The notes under the pieces were generated by a model, which was not told the origin of the DNA, ran no database searches, and worked only from the letters and a program-made list of their open reading frames with translations. 64,000 nt of DNA from 4572-13 sp964594065 (GTDB lineage Bacteria; Planctomycetota; Phycisphaerae; Sedimentisphaerales; Anaerohalosphaeraceae), in NCBI GenBank assembly GCA_964594065.1, contig CAZQKX010000007.1, forward strand, positions 19,054-83,053, in the 5' to 3' direction. Numbering within the stretch: the first letter of the stretch is position 1; each line of letters opens with the position of its first letter. Below, piece after piece: positions 44,329 to 52,871 of the stretch. A program made the position numbers and the translations under genes.

Positions 44329-45960
44329 CTACGGCGTAGGTTTTAACTCGGGATAGGTTCCCGGTAGATCGTTAAGATAGCCGGCTAACAATTTTTTCAT
44401 CTCGGCGAGTTTGTCGGCATAGGCCGGGTCCTTTGCAAGATTTTTTGTTTCCAGCGGATCTTCGTTGAGATTATATAACTGGTCAGGATCGAAGTAGTTG
44501 TCTTTCCATGCAGCGCCGCCTTCCAGTTGGTGGCGCTCGAATGCAGTGCCCCCTGCGCCCATACCCATCTGGTAGTAACGGGCTTCTGGGTCAACTGAAA
44601 GCTCGTATCCCCCATATTCTTTTTGTTGTTCAATTAATTTCATCTGATCGGCCATACGCTCTTCTTTCGTTCGCTGCAGACTCGGGGGAACTTTAAAGGC
44701 AATATATTTCCAGCCGTCAGCCGTTGTTATGGCACGGATCAGACCGATTTCGGAGTAGAGACTCTCGTGGCCGTCAAATATCTGGCCCTTCAGGGCCGGC
44801 ACAAAACTCTTACCGTCTACCTTCATGGTCTCCGGCGGCGTGACGCCGGCTACTTCCATAATCGTTGGGGCAAAGTCGATATTCTGGATCATGGCCTGAC
44901 TTACCTGGGGTTGTACGACACCGGACCAATGAGCAAAGGTCGGTGCGATTAGACCGCCTTCATAACAAGTTCCTTTGCTGGCCGCGGCCATGCCGTGATC
45001 CACGAAATAAATAATAAGGGTATTTTCCTGCAGATCAAGTTCCTCAAGTTTATCGAGCAAGGCACCGATGCCATCATCCAGCCACGTAGCGCCCCAGCGT
45101 TTTTTATCGATGCCGGCAGCCTTACAACGCTTTATCACCGATGCGCGCGAGGGCTGCACACCGGTAATGGGTTCGGGCAGAATGCCCTCTGGACACTTGC
45201 GGGCATCGCCGACCAGGGAGGCATGGTTGTCCGGTACATGGTTCAAGGTCGTGGCGAAGTAGAGGAAGAATGGATTGTTCTGGTTCTGCTCAATGAACTC
45301 TAATCCAGCCTGGGTCAGCCACTCCTGATTGTGAACATTCAAGCCGGAATTCCGCAGGGCCTTGTCATCCCATGGATTACCCCTAAAGACATGTTTGGCA
45401 TAATTGAATCCGAATTTTTTGATGCCATTTTCAGCATTGGTCAGGTTACGTTTGAGATGGGCGATGACTTCAGGGTCGGCCGGATCGCTGCCCTTAGGCA
45501 ACGGTTTCCAGCCGGGCAAACCGTTAATATGCCACTTGCCCACAAAACCGGTTTTATAGCCACCCTGCTGTAAGGCCATGGGCAGCGTAATTTGATCGCC
45601 GGAAAAACCAATATTCCACAACACCCGCGTGACACCTTCGGTGGTCATCGCTTTATTGAAGGGGGGGATAGTGCAGCGGCTGGCATACTGACCGGACAGA
45701 CAGGTATAACGACTGGGTGAACAGACACTGGCCGTCACATAGGCCCGTTCGAAACGAATACCGTCCTGCGCTAACCGATCGATATGGGGCGTCAGAGCCT
45801 TACCCTCCATGAATCCCACGAGATCCGTGCTCTGATCATCCACAATAATAAAGATAACGTTGGGCTTTGCCGGCAGAACAACTGCCTTCCTGGTCTCGGT
45901 CTGTGATGCACAGCCCCCTAGGAGCATCAACAAGAACAATCCTATTACCTGTCGTTTCAT
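44329..45960 (-). CDS. Formylglycine-dependent sulfatase (lipoprotein)
   Basis: 543 residues, AAGGGA before the ATG. Lipoprotein signal LFLLMLLGGC, then the sulfatase fold: metal-binding DD at 41-42 (FIIVDDQ), and CSPSR at 80-84, where the Cys is converted to formylglycine by a maturase. KWH (GFVGKWHINGL) and later DHG (FVDHGMAA) are present. It removes sulfate esters, most likely from sulfated polysaccharide, at the cell surface or periplasm. Lies on the same strand as the GH2 gene, with a 190-base gap. Which sulfated sugar it cleaves is not known. The required formylglycine-generating enzyme is not in the window. Confidence 0.93.
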   Translation of the reverse strand: MKRQVIGLFLLMLLGGCASQTETRKAVVLPAKPNVIFIIVDDQSTDLVGFMEGKALTPHIDRLAQDGIRFERAYVTASVCSPSRYTCLSGQYASRCTIPPFNKAMTTEGVTRVLWNIGFSGDQITLPMALQQGGYKTGFVGKWHINGLPGWKPLPKGSDPADPEVIAHLKRNLTNAENGIKKFGFNYAKHVFRGNPWDDKALRNSGLNVHNQEWLTQAGLEFIEQNQNNPFFLYFATTLNHVPDNHASLVGDARKCPEGILPEPITGVQPSRASVIKRCKAAGIDKKRWGATWLDDGIGALLDKLEELDLQENTLIIYFVDHGMAAASKGTCYEGGLIAPTFAHWSGVVQPQVSQAMIQNIDFAPTIMEVAGVTPPETMKVDGKSFVPALKGQIFDGHESLYSEIGLIRAITTADGWKYIAFKVPPSLQRTKEERMADQMKLIEQQKEYGGYELSVDPEARYYQMGMGAGGTAFERHQLEGGAAWKDNYFDPDQLYNLNEDPLETKNLAKDPAYADKLAEMKKLLAGYLNDLPGTYPELKPTP

Positions 45961-46063
45961 TTCTTTATTCCCTTCATTCCTGTTTGCTAAAAAAATTAAG
46001 ACCGTTTTTCAATCAAAACATTCGTCATTATTCAAAATTATTAATTAATTGTATAGATCCTTT

Positions 46064-47392
46064 TTATTTTTCCGGGCCAACCAGGTAAATATCCGGCGGA
46101 TCTTTTTTTACTTCCACTTCCTTTGCCTCTTCTTGCTTCTCGGCCAATTTTAACAACCAAAATTGTTTTTCCTTCTCAATTAATGGCAGTAAGCTAGTAT
46201 CTATCAGATTGTTCGATTGATTAGAGTCGTAATCCTTTAAATTATTAAGAAATTGTGTTTCATTACCTTGAACACATAATTTTAAATACTGTATATATTT
46301 GCTGTCTGGGGCTGAATCTAATGACTTTATTTTTTGAGAAGTAAGTATGCTGGCTTTCACAAGCTCATATATTTCCTTTCTTTGTGCAAAGATTGTTTCT
46401 TGCAGTTGATCCCTTTTGCTGAGCCAATTTTGCTTCGCTTTATTCAAACGTTCATTATCTTCGGTAAAGAAATGTTGCTTGGGGGTAGTAATCCCGGAAG
46501 CATAATATAGTGTTGAATCATAATATAATCTATAAAAGAATTTAAGTTGAATATTTGTCATACTCGCATGCCAACTGAAGTCCTTGGCTGACATCTTGAT
46601 TTTATGCAAAAACATCTGGTCAAGTGAAAAGTATTCATCAAGAGAGAGCCCCTCATAAATAGGCTCTGATTTTTGGTATTTATTATCGGCATCATATGAC
46701 CAGAAAACAGATGCATACCCCATAATTTTACGACATTCTAAACCTCCATACTGCTTATCCATTAAAGACTGAAAGGATTGTAAGTTCTCTCCAAAAAAAG
46801 ATGTCCATATATCATACTGGTTCTGATATCCTTGCTTAATATAAAGGTCTAACTTCTCTTGTGCTACAAATCGCCTAATAAGCTTCTCTGTTTCGTCCAC
46901 ATCACCATATAGAATTGAATTTTTTATTTTTATCACAGTCACAAAAGCGTTCTCAGGGTCTATTGATGCAAGCTTATTAGAGAAGAACACCTCCTCATCT
47001 CTTGAGGTGCTAAGCAATATCCCCAAAATAAGAGCCCTACATTTTTCGTTCGCTGACAGATTAACACTATTAATATGGTTGCCAAAGTATTCACATATCT
47101 CTATTAAATCTTTCCTTTTGAATATCTCATGCAACGGGAGAGCATGAATCATTAAATCACAATACTGAAGCTTTTGAGTATCAGATGGTTTTTTTGTTTT
47201 TCTGTATTGTGATTCGAAATCAGAAAGTGAGGGCAAGTATTTATGAGAAATACCTCGATCTACCGTGTCCAAGATATAGTCTATTATATCCGAATCAACA
47301 TCACTGTTAGTACGTTTATCTGCTCTACATTTAGATTCTCCAGCATGTAGAAAGAAGGAAATAAAAATAAATAAACAAATAAGCTTTTTCAT
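46064..47392 (-). CDS. Secreted protein of unknown function, AT-rich
   Basis: 442 residues; GGAG before the ATG and a signal peptide (KLICLFIFISFFLHAGES). Mainly helical, with Lys/Glu/Gln-rich segments (KEKQFWLLKLAEKQEEAKEVEVKKDPPD). No family recognised. A sampled 60-base line is about 32% GC, clearly below the flanking sulfatase and beta-helix genes, and the codon use differs, so it may be a recent arrival inserted between two glycan genes. It is not coupled to either neighbour. TPR-like helical repeats are possible but not convincing. Confidence 0.65.
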   Translation of the reverse strand: MKKLICLFIFISFFLHAGESKCRADKRTNSDVDSDIIDYILDTVDRGISHKYLPSLSDFESQYRKTKKPSDTQKLQYCDLMIHALPLHEIFKRKDLIEICEYFGNHINSVNLSANEKCRALILGILLSTSRDEEVFFSNKLASIDPENAFVTVIKIKNSILYGDVDETEKLIRRFVAQEKLDLYIKQGYQNQYDIWTSFFGENLQSFQSLMDKQYGGLECRKIMGYASVFWSYDADNKYQKSEPIYEGLSLDEYFSLDQMFLHKIKMSAKDFSWHASMTNIQLKFFYRLYYDSTLYYASGITTPKQHFFTEDNERLNKAKQNWLSKRDQLQETIFAQRKEIYELVKASILTSQKIKSLDSAPDSKYIQYLKLCVQGNETQFLNNLKDYDSNQSNNLIDTSLLPLIEKEKQFWLLKLAEKQEEAKEVEVKKDPPDIYLVGPEK

Positions 47393-47534
47393 TGCGAACT
47401 ACTCCTAAGGTTGAACGGCATACATTCTTTTTAAAAATCTTCTCTGGTCCTCTAAATTTAGTTTTCTTCTTGAAACGAAATAAAGGGGTCAGACGCCATT
47501 TTTATTCCTTAATCAATAATTGTGTCTTATTATT

Positions 47535-49916
47535 TTATTTCTCTCTTTTGATAATTGGGCCTTGTTCGACGACTTTTGCTGTATCGATTTGTTTTTTTGT
47601 GCCGGGCATGCTTTTAATGCCTTTAAAGAATTCCTTGGTGGTTTTTCGATAATGGTTCTTGTCCGGCATCGCATCGCGATACTCGTCCAGGTACAGACCG
47701 ATTCTTTCAAATGGAATTGGTTTTACCCCGGCAGGCGTTTTTTTGAATCGCAAATCCAGTTTATCATAGTCAACGAAATCATCCGGCGTAACCTGAATAT
47801 CGTTTTTAATCACCGACTTCGCTCTTGCCCCGGGAGCAAAGCGGTCCCAGAACGTCTCATTTTTCCGGGTATTACCGTAGTACATATTATTTTCCGCATG
47901 GCAGCGAATCGGCCACATGCGTCCGTATTGGCCGGTATCGCTCATGACCTTATTGAACAATGGATACTTGTCTCGCCACGGTGATTTTGCCCAGCCTTCC
48001 TTGCCGATGATTTTTTCAGCACGGGCGATATAATTTTCCTTTGTGTTTCGGTACATGCTCTGGGGATTATTCAACGCGTCTTCCTGTCGGTCATAGTTTC
48101 TCTGTGAGCCGTTGGCTACGTTATAGATACCAAGACTGCCTTGAAGGCAGACATTGCCGATGAGTGTGTGTCCGGCCCCGGCATTCATGAAGATGCCTTT
48201 TTGTGCGGACTTAAAGAAGACGTTTCCGATGCAGGTGGAGCCTGCCTGCAGATCGTCAAGATGGATGCCTGAGCGGGCAACTTTGCCGGGGACATGCATC
48301 AGGTGATGGTAAAAATTATGACGATAAACAGTGCCGTAGCCGGTGAGGTCGCCGCCGGAATACATAGCCCCCCCATCGCCTTCTTCAAAACCGATATTAA
48401 ACATTTCGTTCAGCTCGATGATGTGGTCGTTGCCGCTGATGGTCATGGCCTGGCCGATCGAGTTATGTACGAGGTTGTTGCTGAAGCGATTGCCGACACC
48501 GCTCAATGAAATATTGACCTTTTCATGCTTGAAGCCTTTTTGATAGAAGTGGCAGTTTTCCACATAGTTATGCCCCGGTGTGATTTCATTGGCCGAGCGT
48601 ACGCCTCCGCCAAGTGTCATATGGCTGTCAAGGTCCACCAGGTCACACGATTTGACACCGTTATACCTGCCGCCTACTCTGAAGCCTCCGGCGGTACTGT
48701 TGCGTACGGTGGCCCCTGCGATCAGGTTGTGGTCGCCGCCCTCGATATAGAAGACATTCCCACTGCCGACATTTTGAACATCCAGACCAATAATTGACAC
48801 ATAGGACGTATTCTTTAATGTCATGAAGCCCGCAGCAACAGGCAGTCCAATCATGGTTTTGCTGGTCATTGGCTTTGGAGGGTAAATATACAAACGGTTG
48901 GTCAGCGTATCAAAATGCCATTCGCCCGGTTGATCCAGTTCACAAAGCAGGCCGAAGACCTTGAACTGTTTGTCTTTTCTCCAGGCCCATCCATAGCCGA
49001 GGACGCGCGAAAGTTGAACGCACTTCTTTTCGGCACTGGCAGAATAAATCGGCTGTGAACTTAAAAGCCAGCTCGCCTCGATAAAGCCGGTAAGCTGGTT
49101 TCGTGTATTGTTGCGTTTGATCTCACGTTCCCACTGGGCCCAAGTACCCGCCATTTCATCTTCACGATCTCCGATTCCTGCCTGTGCCCCGCGCGGCTCG
49201 TTCAGGTTGCCTTTCCAGCCCTGTCTTCTGCCCGGCTCCTGATGCGGCGGCGAGCCGGCACGGATGCTGTATCCTTCCTTACCCACTGGGATCCCGGGAG
49301 GACAAACCTCAGGCACAACGGTGTCGTTTTTCAGCATGGCATATCCTTCGTTGGGGTAAACCGACGGCAGATAGATGCCGGTGTCGTACGAGAGTGTCAA
49401 TACCAGCTTGCTCTTGAATTTGGCGATCAGCTCAGGATTTTCAATTGTTTTAGCCAGTACATGATCGGCCGCCGAGGCCGCCAGACGTGAACGTTCATCC
49501 GGGTCAGTAACCTTTGCAAAACCGTCCGGGGCAATCTGCATCCCGCCGTCGAAAAGGACTTCCCCGCCGGACACAGCCTGAATAATAATCGGTGTTGTCT
49601 CTGTTCCCTTAAACTCGGAGCCAAGCACAAAAGGCTGATTAAAAGTATAGTGACCTCCAAGAAGGTGGATGCTGATACCACCGCCGGCGAGATCTTTTTC
49701 CTTTAAACTTTTAGAGGCCCGCTGAACCGCAGCATCAAAAGTAACTGGAGAATCCTTTGTGCCGGCATTGCTCGCATTTCCATCCGGACTGACATAAAGT
49801 TCCATCGCGTCAGCACAGGATAATGTCAGACTAAAAGCAAAGAGGATGGTCAATAAGCGCAGCTTTAAAATAGAAACAGTAAAATTAATGACATTGCTTG
49901 TACGGCCTGTTTTCAT
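47535..49916 (-). CDS. Right-handed beta-helix protein (pectate-lyase-like fold)
   Basis: 793 residues; GGAGA before the ATG, signal peptide (LLTILFAFSLTLSCADA). It opens with ELYVSPDGNASNAGTKDSPVTFDAAV, the typical entry cap of secreted beta-helix enzymes. The middle has repeated coils rich in Asn/Gly/Ile (LIAGATVRNSTAGGFRV, NRFSNNLVHNSIGQAMTISGNDHIIELNEM, CIGNVFFKSAQKGIFM). This fold occurs in polysaccharide lyases and hydrolases, including alginate, pectin and carrageenan enzymes; the catalytic residues cannot be assigned. It is followed on the same strand by the AT-rich orphan and the sulfatase; the reductase gene lies 14 bases upstream, so the two are probably cotranscribed. Confidence 0.82.
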   Translation of the reverse strand: MKTGRTSNVINFTVSILKLRLLTILFAFSLTLSCADAMELYVSPDGNASNAGTKDSPVTFDAAVQRASKSLKEKDLAGGGISIHLLGGHYTFNQPFVLGSEFKGTETTPIIIQAVSGGEVLFDGGMQIAPDGFAKVTDPDERSRLAASAADHVLAKTIENPELIAKFKSKLVLTLSYDTGIYLPSVYPNEGYAMLKNDTVVPEVCPPGIPVGKEGYSIRAGSPPHQEPGRRQGWKGNLNEPRGAQAGIGDREDEMAGTWAQWEREIKRNNTRNQLTGFIEASWLLSSQPIYSASAEKKCVQLSRVLGYGWAWRKDKQFKVFGLLCELDQPGEWHFDTLTNRLYIYPPKPMTSKTMIGLPVAAGFMTLKNTSYVSIIGLDVQNVGSGNVFYIEGGDHNLIAGATVRNSTAGGFRVGGRYNGVKSCDLVDLDSHMTLGGGVRSANEITPGHNYVENCHFYQKGFKHEKVNISLSGVGNRFSNNLVHNSIGQAMTISGNDHIIELNEMFNIGFEEGDGGAMYSGGDLTGYGTVYRHNFYHHLMHVPGKVARSGIHLDDLQAGSTCIGNVFFKSAQKGIFMNAGAGHTLIGNVCLQGSLGIYNVANGSQRNYDRQEDALNNPQSMYRNTKENYIARAEKIIGKEGWAKSPWRDKYPLFNKVMSDTGQYGRMWPIRCHAENNMYYGNTRKNETFWDRFAPGARAKSVIKNDIQVTPDDFVDYDKLDLRFKKTPAGVKPIPFERIGLYLDEYRDAMPDKNHYRKTTKEFFKGIKSMPGTKKQIDTAKVVEQGPIIKREK

Positions 49917-49930
49917 GATTTTCTCCGGAT

Positions 49931-51106
49931 TTATAATTTGATCTGTTCGTTTGATTTGTCGTTACAGTACCTTTTGGCTAAGTATTTCATCTGTTCGATG
50001 ATATCAAGTTTCTGCGTGCATTTCTGTTCACATTTTCCACATTGAGTGCATTCAGACGGCGGTGCACAGTGGTCTTCATTGGCCGGCAGTGTCAGCCATC
50101 TGTATGTTTGTTTCGCCTTATCCGGCACTTTCAGCAGTTTGTCATAATAAACGGTCTGCATCATCCCGGGAATGTTGATCCCGGCCGGACACGGCATGCA
50201 GTATTTGCATTGCGTACAGAAGCCCAGATTTTTACCGGTAAGTTTGGCCATTTGTGTTTCGATCGCCTGCCGCTGGTCTGCCGTTAGAGGAAGCTTTTGG
50301 TAATTAGCAAGCGTTGACATGATATCAGACGGTTTAGCGATCCCGCAGATGATCGTATCAATATTTTCATCGCCCTTAAGATACCGGTGGGCAGCTTCTA
50401 TGGGCTCTTCAATGCCGGTCGCGTTTTGAACGGCCCCGTCAAGAATTTCGGAGCCTTCGGCGAACATGCCCCCGGAAACCGGATTCATGACAACTGTCGC
50501 AATGCCCTTCTCGTGGGCCTTGGCAAGAACCTCCTTGTACGTAGGATTGAACATATTATAGGTAAACAGAATCGTCTCGCACCAGTCGGCCTCGTCGATA
50601 TATCGGCTGATGTTTTCCGGCGTATCGTGCGTAGTAAATCCAATATGGCCGACAAGTCCTTCATCGATCGCCCGGCGGATGCCGTCAACCATGCCGCCTT
50701 TTTGAATGGCTTGCTGCCAGCATTCCGGCGAACAAATGTTCCATATCTGGTAAAAATCCAGAGACTCAACATCCAGCCGTTCCATTGATTCGCAGATGCG
50801 CTTGTAGGTACACTCAGCCGAGTGGTCATCATCCGGGGCGTATTTTTTGATCCAGGGCGCCCATTTTGTCGAGAGAAAGGCTTTTTTGCGATAGCCGTCT
50901 TTTAAGGCCTTGCCGACCTTCCGCTCGCTGTCTTCATAGCCGCGGCTCGTATCGATATAAACCATGTTCGCATCAATCGCCTGCCGCAACAGGCAGACAG
51001 CATCGTCGTCATTTTCCGGCAGACGCATCGCCCCGATGCTGACCGGGTAAACGTACAGACCACTTCGTTTTCCAAAGGGAATTCGTTTTTCCTGTATTAT
51101 GCTCAT
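49931..51106 (-). CDS. Aldo/keto reductase with C-terminal 4Fe-4S ferredoxin domain
   Basis: 391 residues from the ATG at 51106 (MSIIQEKRIPFGKRSGLYV); longer starts add unlike residues. The AKR barrel has YIDTSRGYEDSE (Asp and Tyr), LSTKW (Lys) and a shortened active site (QIWNI in place of the usual His), then a C-terminal pair of Cys motifs: CTQCKYCMPCPAGINIPG and CTQCGKCEQKC, for two iron-sulfur clusters. This architecture is a known AKR subgroup of anaerobes, probably working with ferredoxin rather than NAD(P)H alone. No signal peptide: cytoplasmic. Adjacent to the beta-helix gene, suggesting sugar or uronate metabolism. Confidence 0.9.
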   Translation of the reverse strand: MSIIQEKRIPFGKRSGLYVYPVSIGAMRLPENDDDAVCLLRQAIDANMVYIDTSRGYEDSERKVGKALKDGYRKKAFLSTKWAPWIKKYAPDDDHSAECTYKRICESMERLDVESLDFYQIWNICSPECWQQAIQKGGMVDGIRRAIDEGLVGHIGFTTHDTPENISRYIDEADWCETILFTYNMFNPTYKEVLAKAHEKGIATVVMNPVSGGMFAEGSEILDGAVQNATGIEEPIEAAHRYLKGDENIDTIICGIAKPSDIMSTLANYQKLPLTADQRQAIETQMAKLTGKNLGFCTQCKYCMPCPAGINIPGMMQTVYYDKLLKVPDKAKQTYRWLTLPANEDHCAPPSECTQCGKCEQKCTQKLDIIEQMKYLAKRYCNDKSNEQIKL

Positions 51107-51269
51107 TGTTTTTTCTGTAATTCCGTAAACAGCGAAGTAAAAAAAGCCCCATCTGATACTTGTAGCAGAGACCGCACCGGCTGTCAATCTTCAATTGTCT
51201 CCGGCCTTATTTTACCGTCCAACTACACGTTTACGATGTGTCACTGATGAAGATTGGGACAAAATAGTG

Positions 51270-51911
51270 TTATTTATCCTCTGTTGAAATCTGGCCATCA
51301 ACCCGATTCAGCTTTTCCTCCATCTCGCAAAGCCGGTATTCCAACTCCAGCGTTTTTATCTTGTTTTTCAAATCTCCACGGTCAATCCGCCCGCTCAAGA
51401 GCATGTAAACACCCATCACAAGAATAATCGCAACCAATGATAAAACCCCGATAAATTCAGGCTCTACACCACTATCCGTCTGACCACCTAAATAACCAAA
51501 CGTTGCCAAAAGCAAGACTGCAACCGACAAAATCAATATCCAAAAAATAAATCGGACAGCTTTTGGATAAAAACGGAGTCCTATTTTACCACATATTGCC
51601 GGCCATAATGAAAGCCCAAACAGCACAATACTAAGAAACATTGCCCATTTGGACGCTAACCGCAAGGGCTCAATTTGACGATCGTCATATAGAAAGTGCA
51701 TTTCTTCGAAAAACTTTGAAAGCACCCAAAAAAACAGAGTCATTATTGCGATAAAAATACTGACTACAACATATGCAAAACGTTGAGATTTTTTAAGTTT
51801 CTCTGTATACATCTTTTTTGCCTCCAGCTGAAAAGTTTTTTGAAGTTCAGGGTTCGTTTTTTCCTGTGCCAATAATTGTTTGCGAAATAATTTATTATTT
51901 TGATCAGTCAT
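51270..51911 (-). CDS. Membrane partner of the ECF sigma factor (putative anti-sigma)
   Basis: 213 residues. A cytoplasmic helical N-terminus (1-42) precedes four hydrophobic helices (about 44-65, 88-108, 119-140, 152-170) and a C-terminal coiled coil (LKNKIKTLELEYRLCEMEEKLNRV). Its start overlaps the end of the sigma gene by eight bases, the usual arrangement of sigma/anti-sigma pairs. There is no zinc motif or recognisable anti-sigma domain, so the role is inferred from context only. The coiled-coil tail could contact the sigma factor. Confidence 0.6.
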   Translation of the reverse strand: MTDQNNKLFRKQLLAQEKTNPELQKTFQLEAKKMYTEKLKKSQRFAYVVVSIFIAIMTLFFWVLSKFFEEMHFLYDDRQIEPLRLASKWAMFLSIVLFGLSLWPAICGKIGLRFYPKAVRFIFWILILSVAVLLLATFGYLGGQTDSGVEPEFIGVLSLVAIILVMGVYMLLSGRIDRGDLKNKIKTLELEYRLCEMEEKLNRVDGQISTEDK

Positions 51912-52452
51912 GACTTTGGCCCTCCAGGGTTTTTCGCAACTGCTTTCGAGCGTAATACAACCGGGACTTAACCGTTCCCGCGGGAACTACCAGCACTTCA
52001 GCAATTTCTTCAATCGACAGGTCCTGCAAGAAAAAAAGGGTCAACACTTCACGAAACACCGGTTTAATCTGCCCCAGCCCCCAGTGTACCGCTTCGGCAT
52101 TTTCGAGTTGGGCATCCGATTCATAATCGCTATGATAGGTGCCATTTGAAATTTCCTCCTGAAGTTCTATCTGCCGATGATGTTTGCGGTAATAGGTAAT
52201 GATTTTCCTGCGGCAAATCGTATAAAGCCACTTCGCCAGGTATTCCGGGTAGTTCAGCGTTTCGATGTTTCGAACGACATGCAGCCATGTCTCCTGCAGC
52301 ACCTGCCAAGCCTGATGCTCATTGTCGATCATTCGGCGTATATAATACAGCAGCGGCTTTTCCCAGCGATTAACAAGTTCTTCCCACGCCTGCTCCTGCC
52401 CGGACCGACAGCGAAGAATGAGTAACTGATTATAAATGGCTTCTTTATCCAT
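51904..52452 (-). CDS. ECF-type RNA polymerase sigma factor
   Basis: 182 residues from the ATG at 52452 (GGAAG five bases upstream; a TTG four codons earlier is less likely). Region 2 shows YYIRRMIDNEHQAWQVLQETWLHVVRNIETL and YLAKWLYTICRRKIITYYRK; region 4 shows LTLFFLQDLSIEEIAEVLVVPAGTVKSRLYYARKQLRK, the helix-turn-helix that reads the -35 element. Region 3 is absent, as in ECF factors. Overlaps its membrane partner gene and diverges from the giant coiled-coil gene across a 420-base gap. It may control the coiled-coil gene; no ECF promoter was recognised. Confidence 0.92.
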   Translation of the reverse strand: MDKEAIYNQLLILRCRSGQEQAWEELVNRWEKPLLYYIRRMIDNEHQAWQVLQETWLHVVRNIETLNYPEYLAKWLYTICRRKIITYYRKHHRQIELQEEISNGTYHSDYESDAQLENAEAVHWGLGQIKPVFREVLTLFFLQDLSIEEIAEVLVVPAGTVKSRLYYARKQLRKTLEGQSHD

Positions 52453-52464
52453 AGTCGCTTCCAA

Positions 52465-52871
52465 ACATCTACTATAGCGGTTTATCTAACTAAGTCGCTG
52501 GTAAAAGAGATAGGTTCAATCCTATCTGGAAATTCAGATTGTTTCACGTTACAGCCGCACCACTCAAATGCTGGTATTTCGACCTAAAAACACGTATTTG
52601 TTGCCATAATAGTCCCCGAAATACTCTTTACGGACACAGGGGTGTCCCATAAAAACCGCAATACAAGTGTTAAATTTTAAGTTTTACCCTTTTTTAAAGA
52701 AAAAAAATATAGACATCCTCTGCGATTTATCCGAAATTCAATCAAGAAAATAATGGTTAAACATCGAAATACAAAGGTAGACATGGCTCTTTGTCTGTAA
52801 ACAGCCGGGAGTTCGTGGGTGTTAGTGTGTCTTGATTTTTGGGTGTGTGAACTTTTTAACAGGAGTGTGCT
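52465..52871. other. Divergent intergenic region, about 400 bases
   Basis: No convincing gene. A hairpin GGACAC-AGGG-GTGTCC lies at 52632-52647 without a T-run. The region between the sigma factor gene and the coiled-coil gene should hold both promoters, but I see no strong sigma-70 pair; an ECF-type promoter is possible. AGGAG at 52861-52865 is the ribosome site for the GTG at 52872. Confidence 0.45.

Noticed and set aside
47481..47503. Remnant of a RAYT-type mobile element (AAAGGGGTCAGAC)
   Set aside because: Only one short phrase is present, with no inverted partner or transposase, so not listed as a feature.
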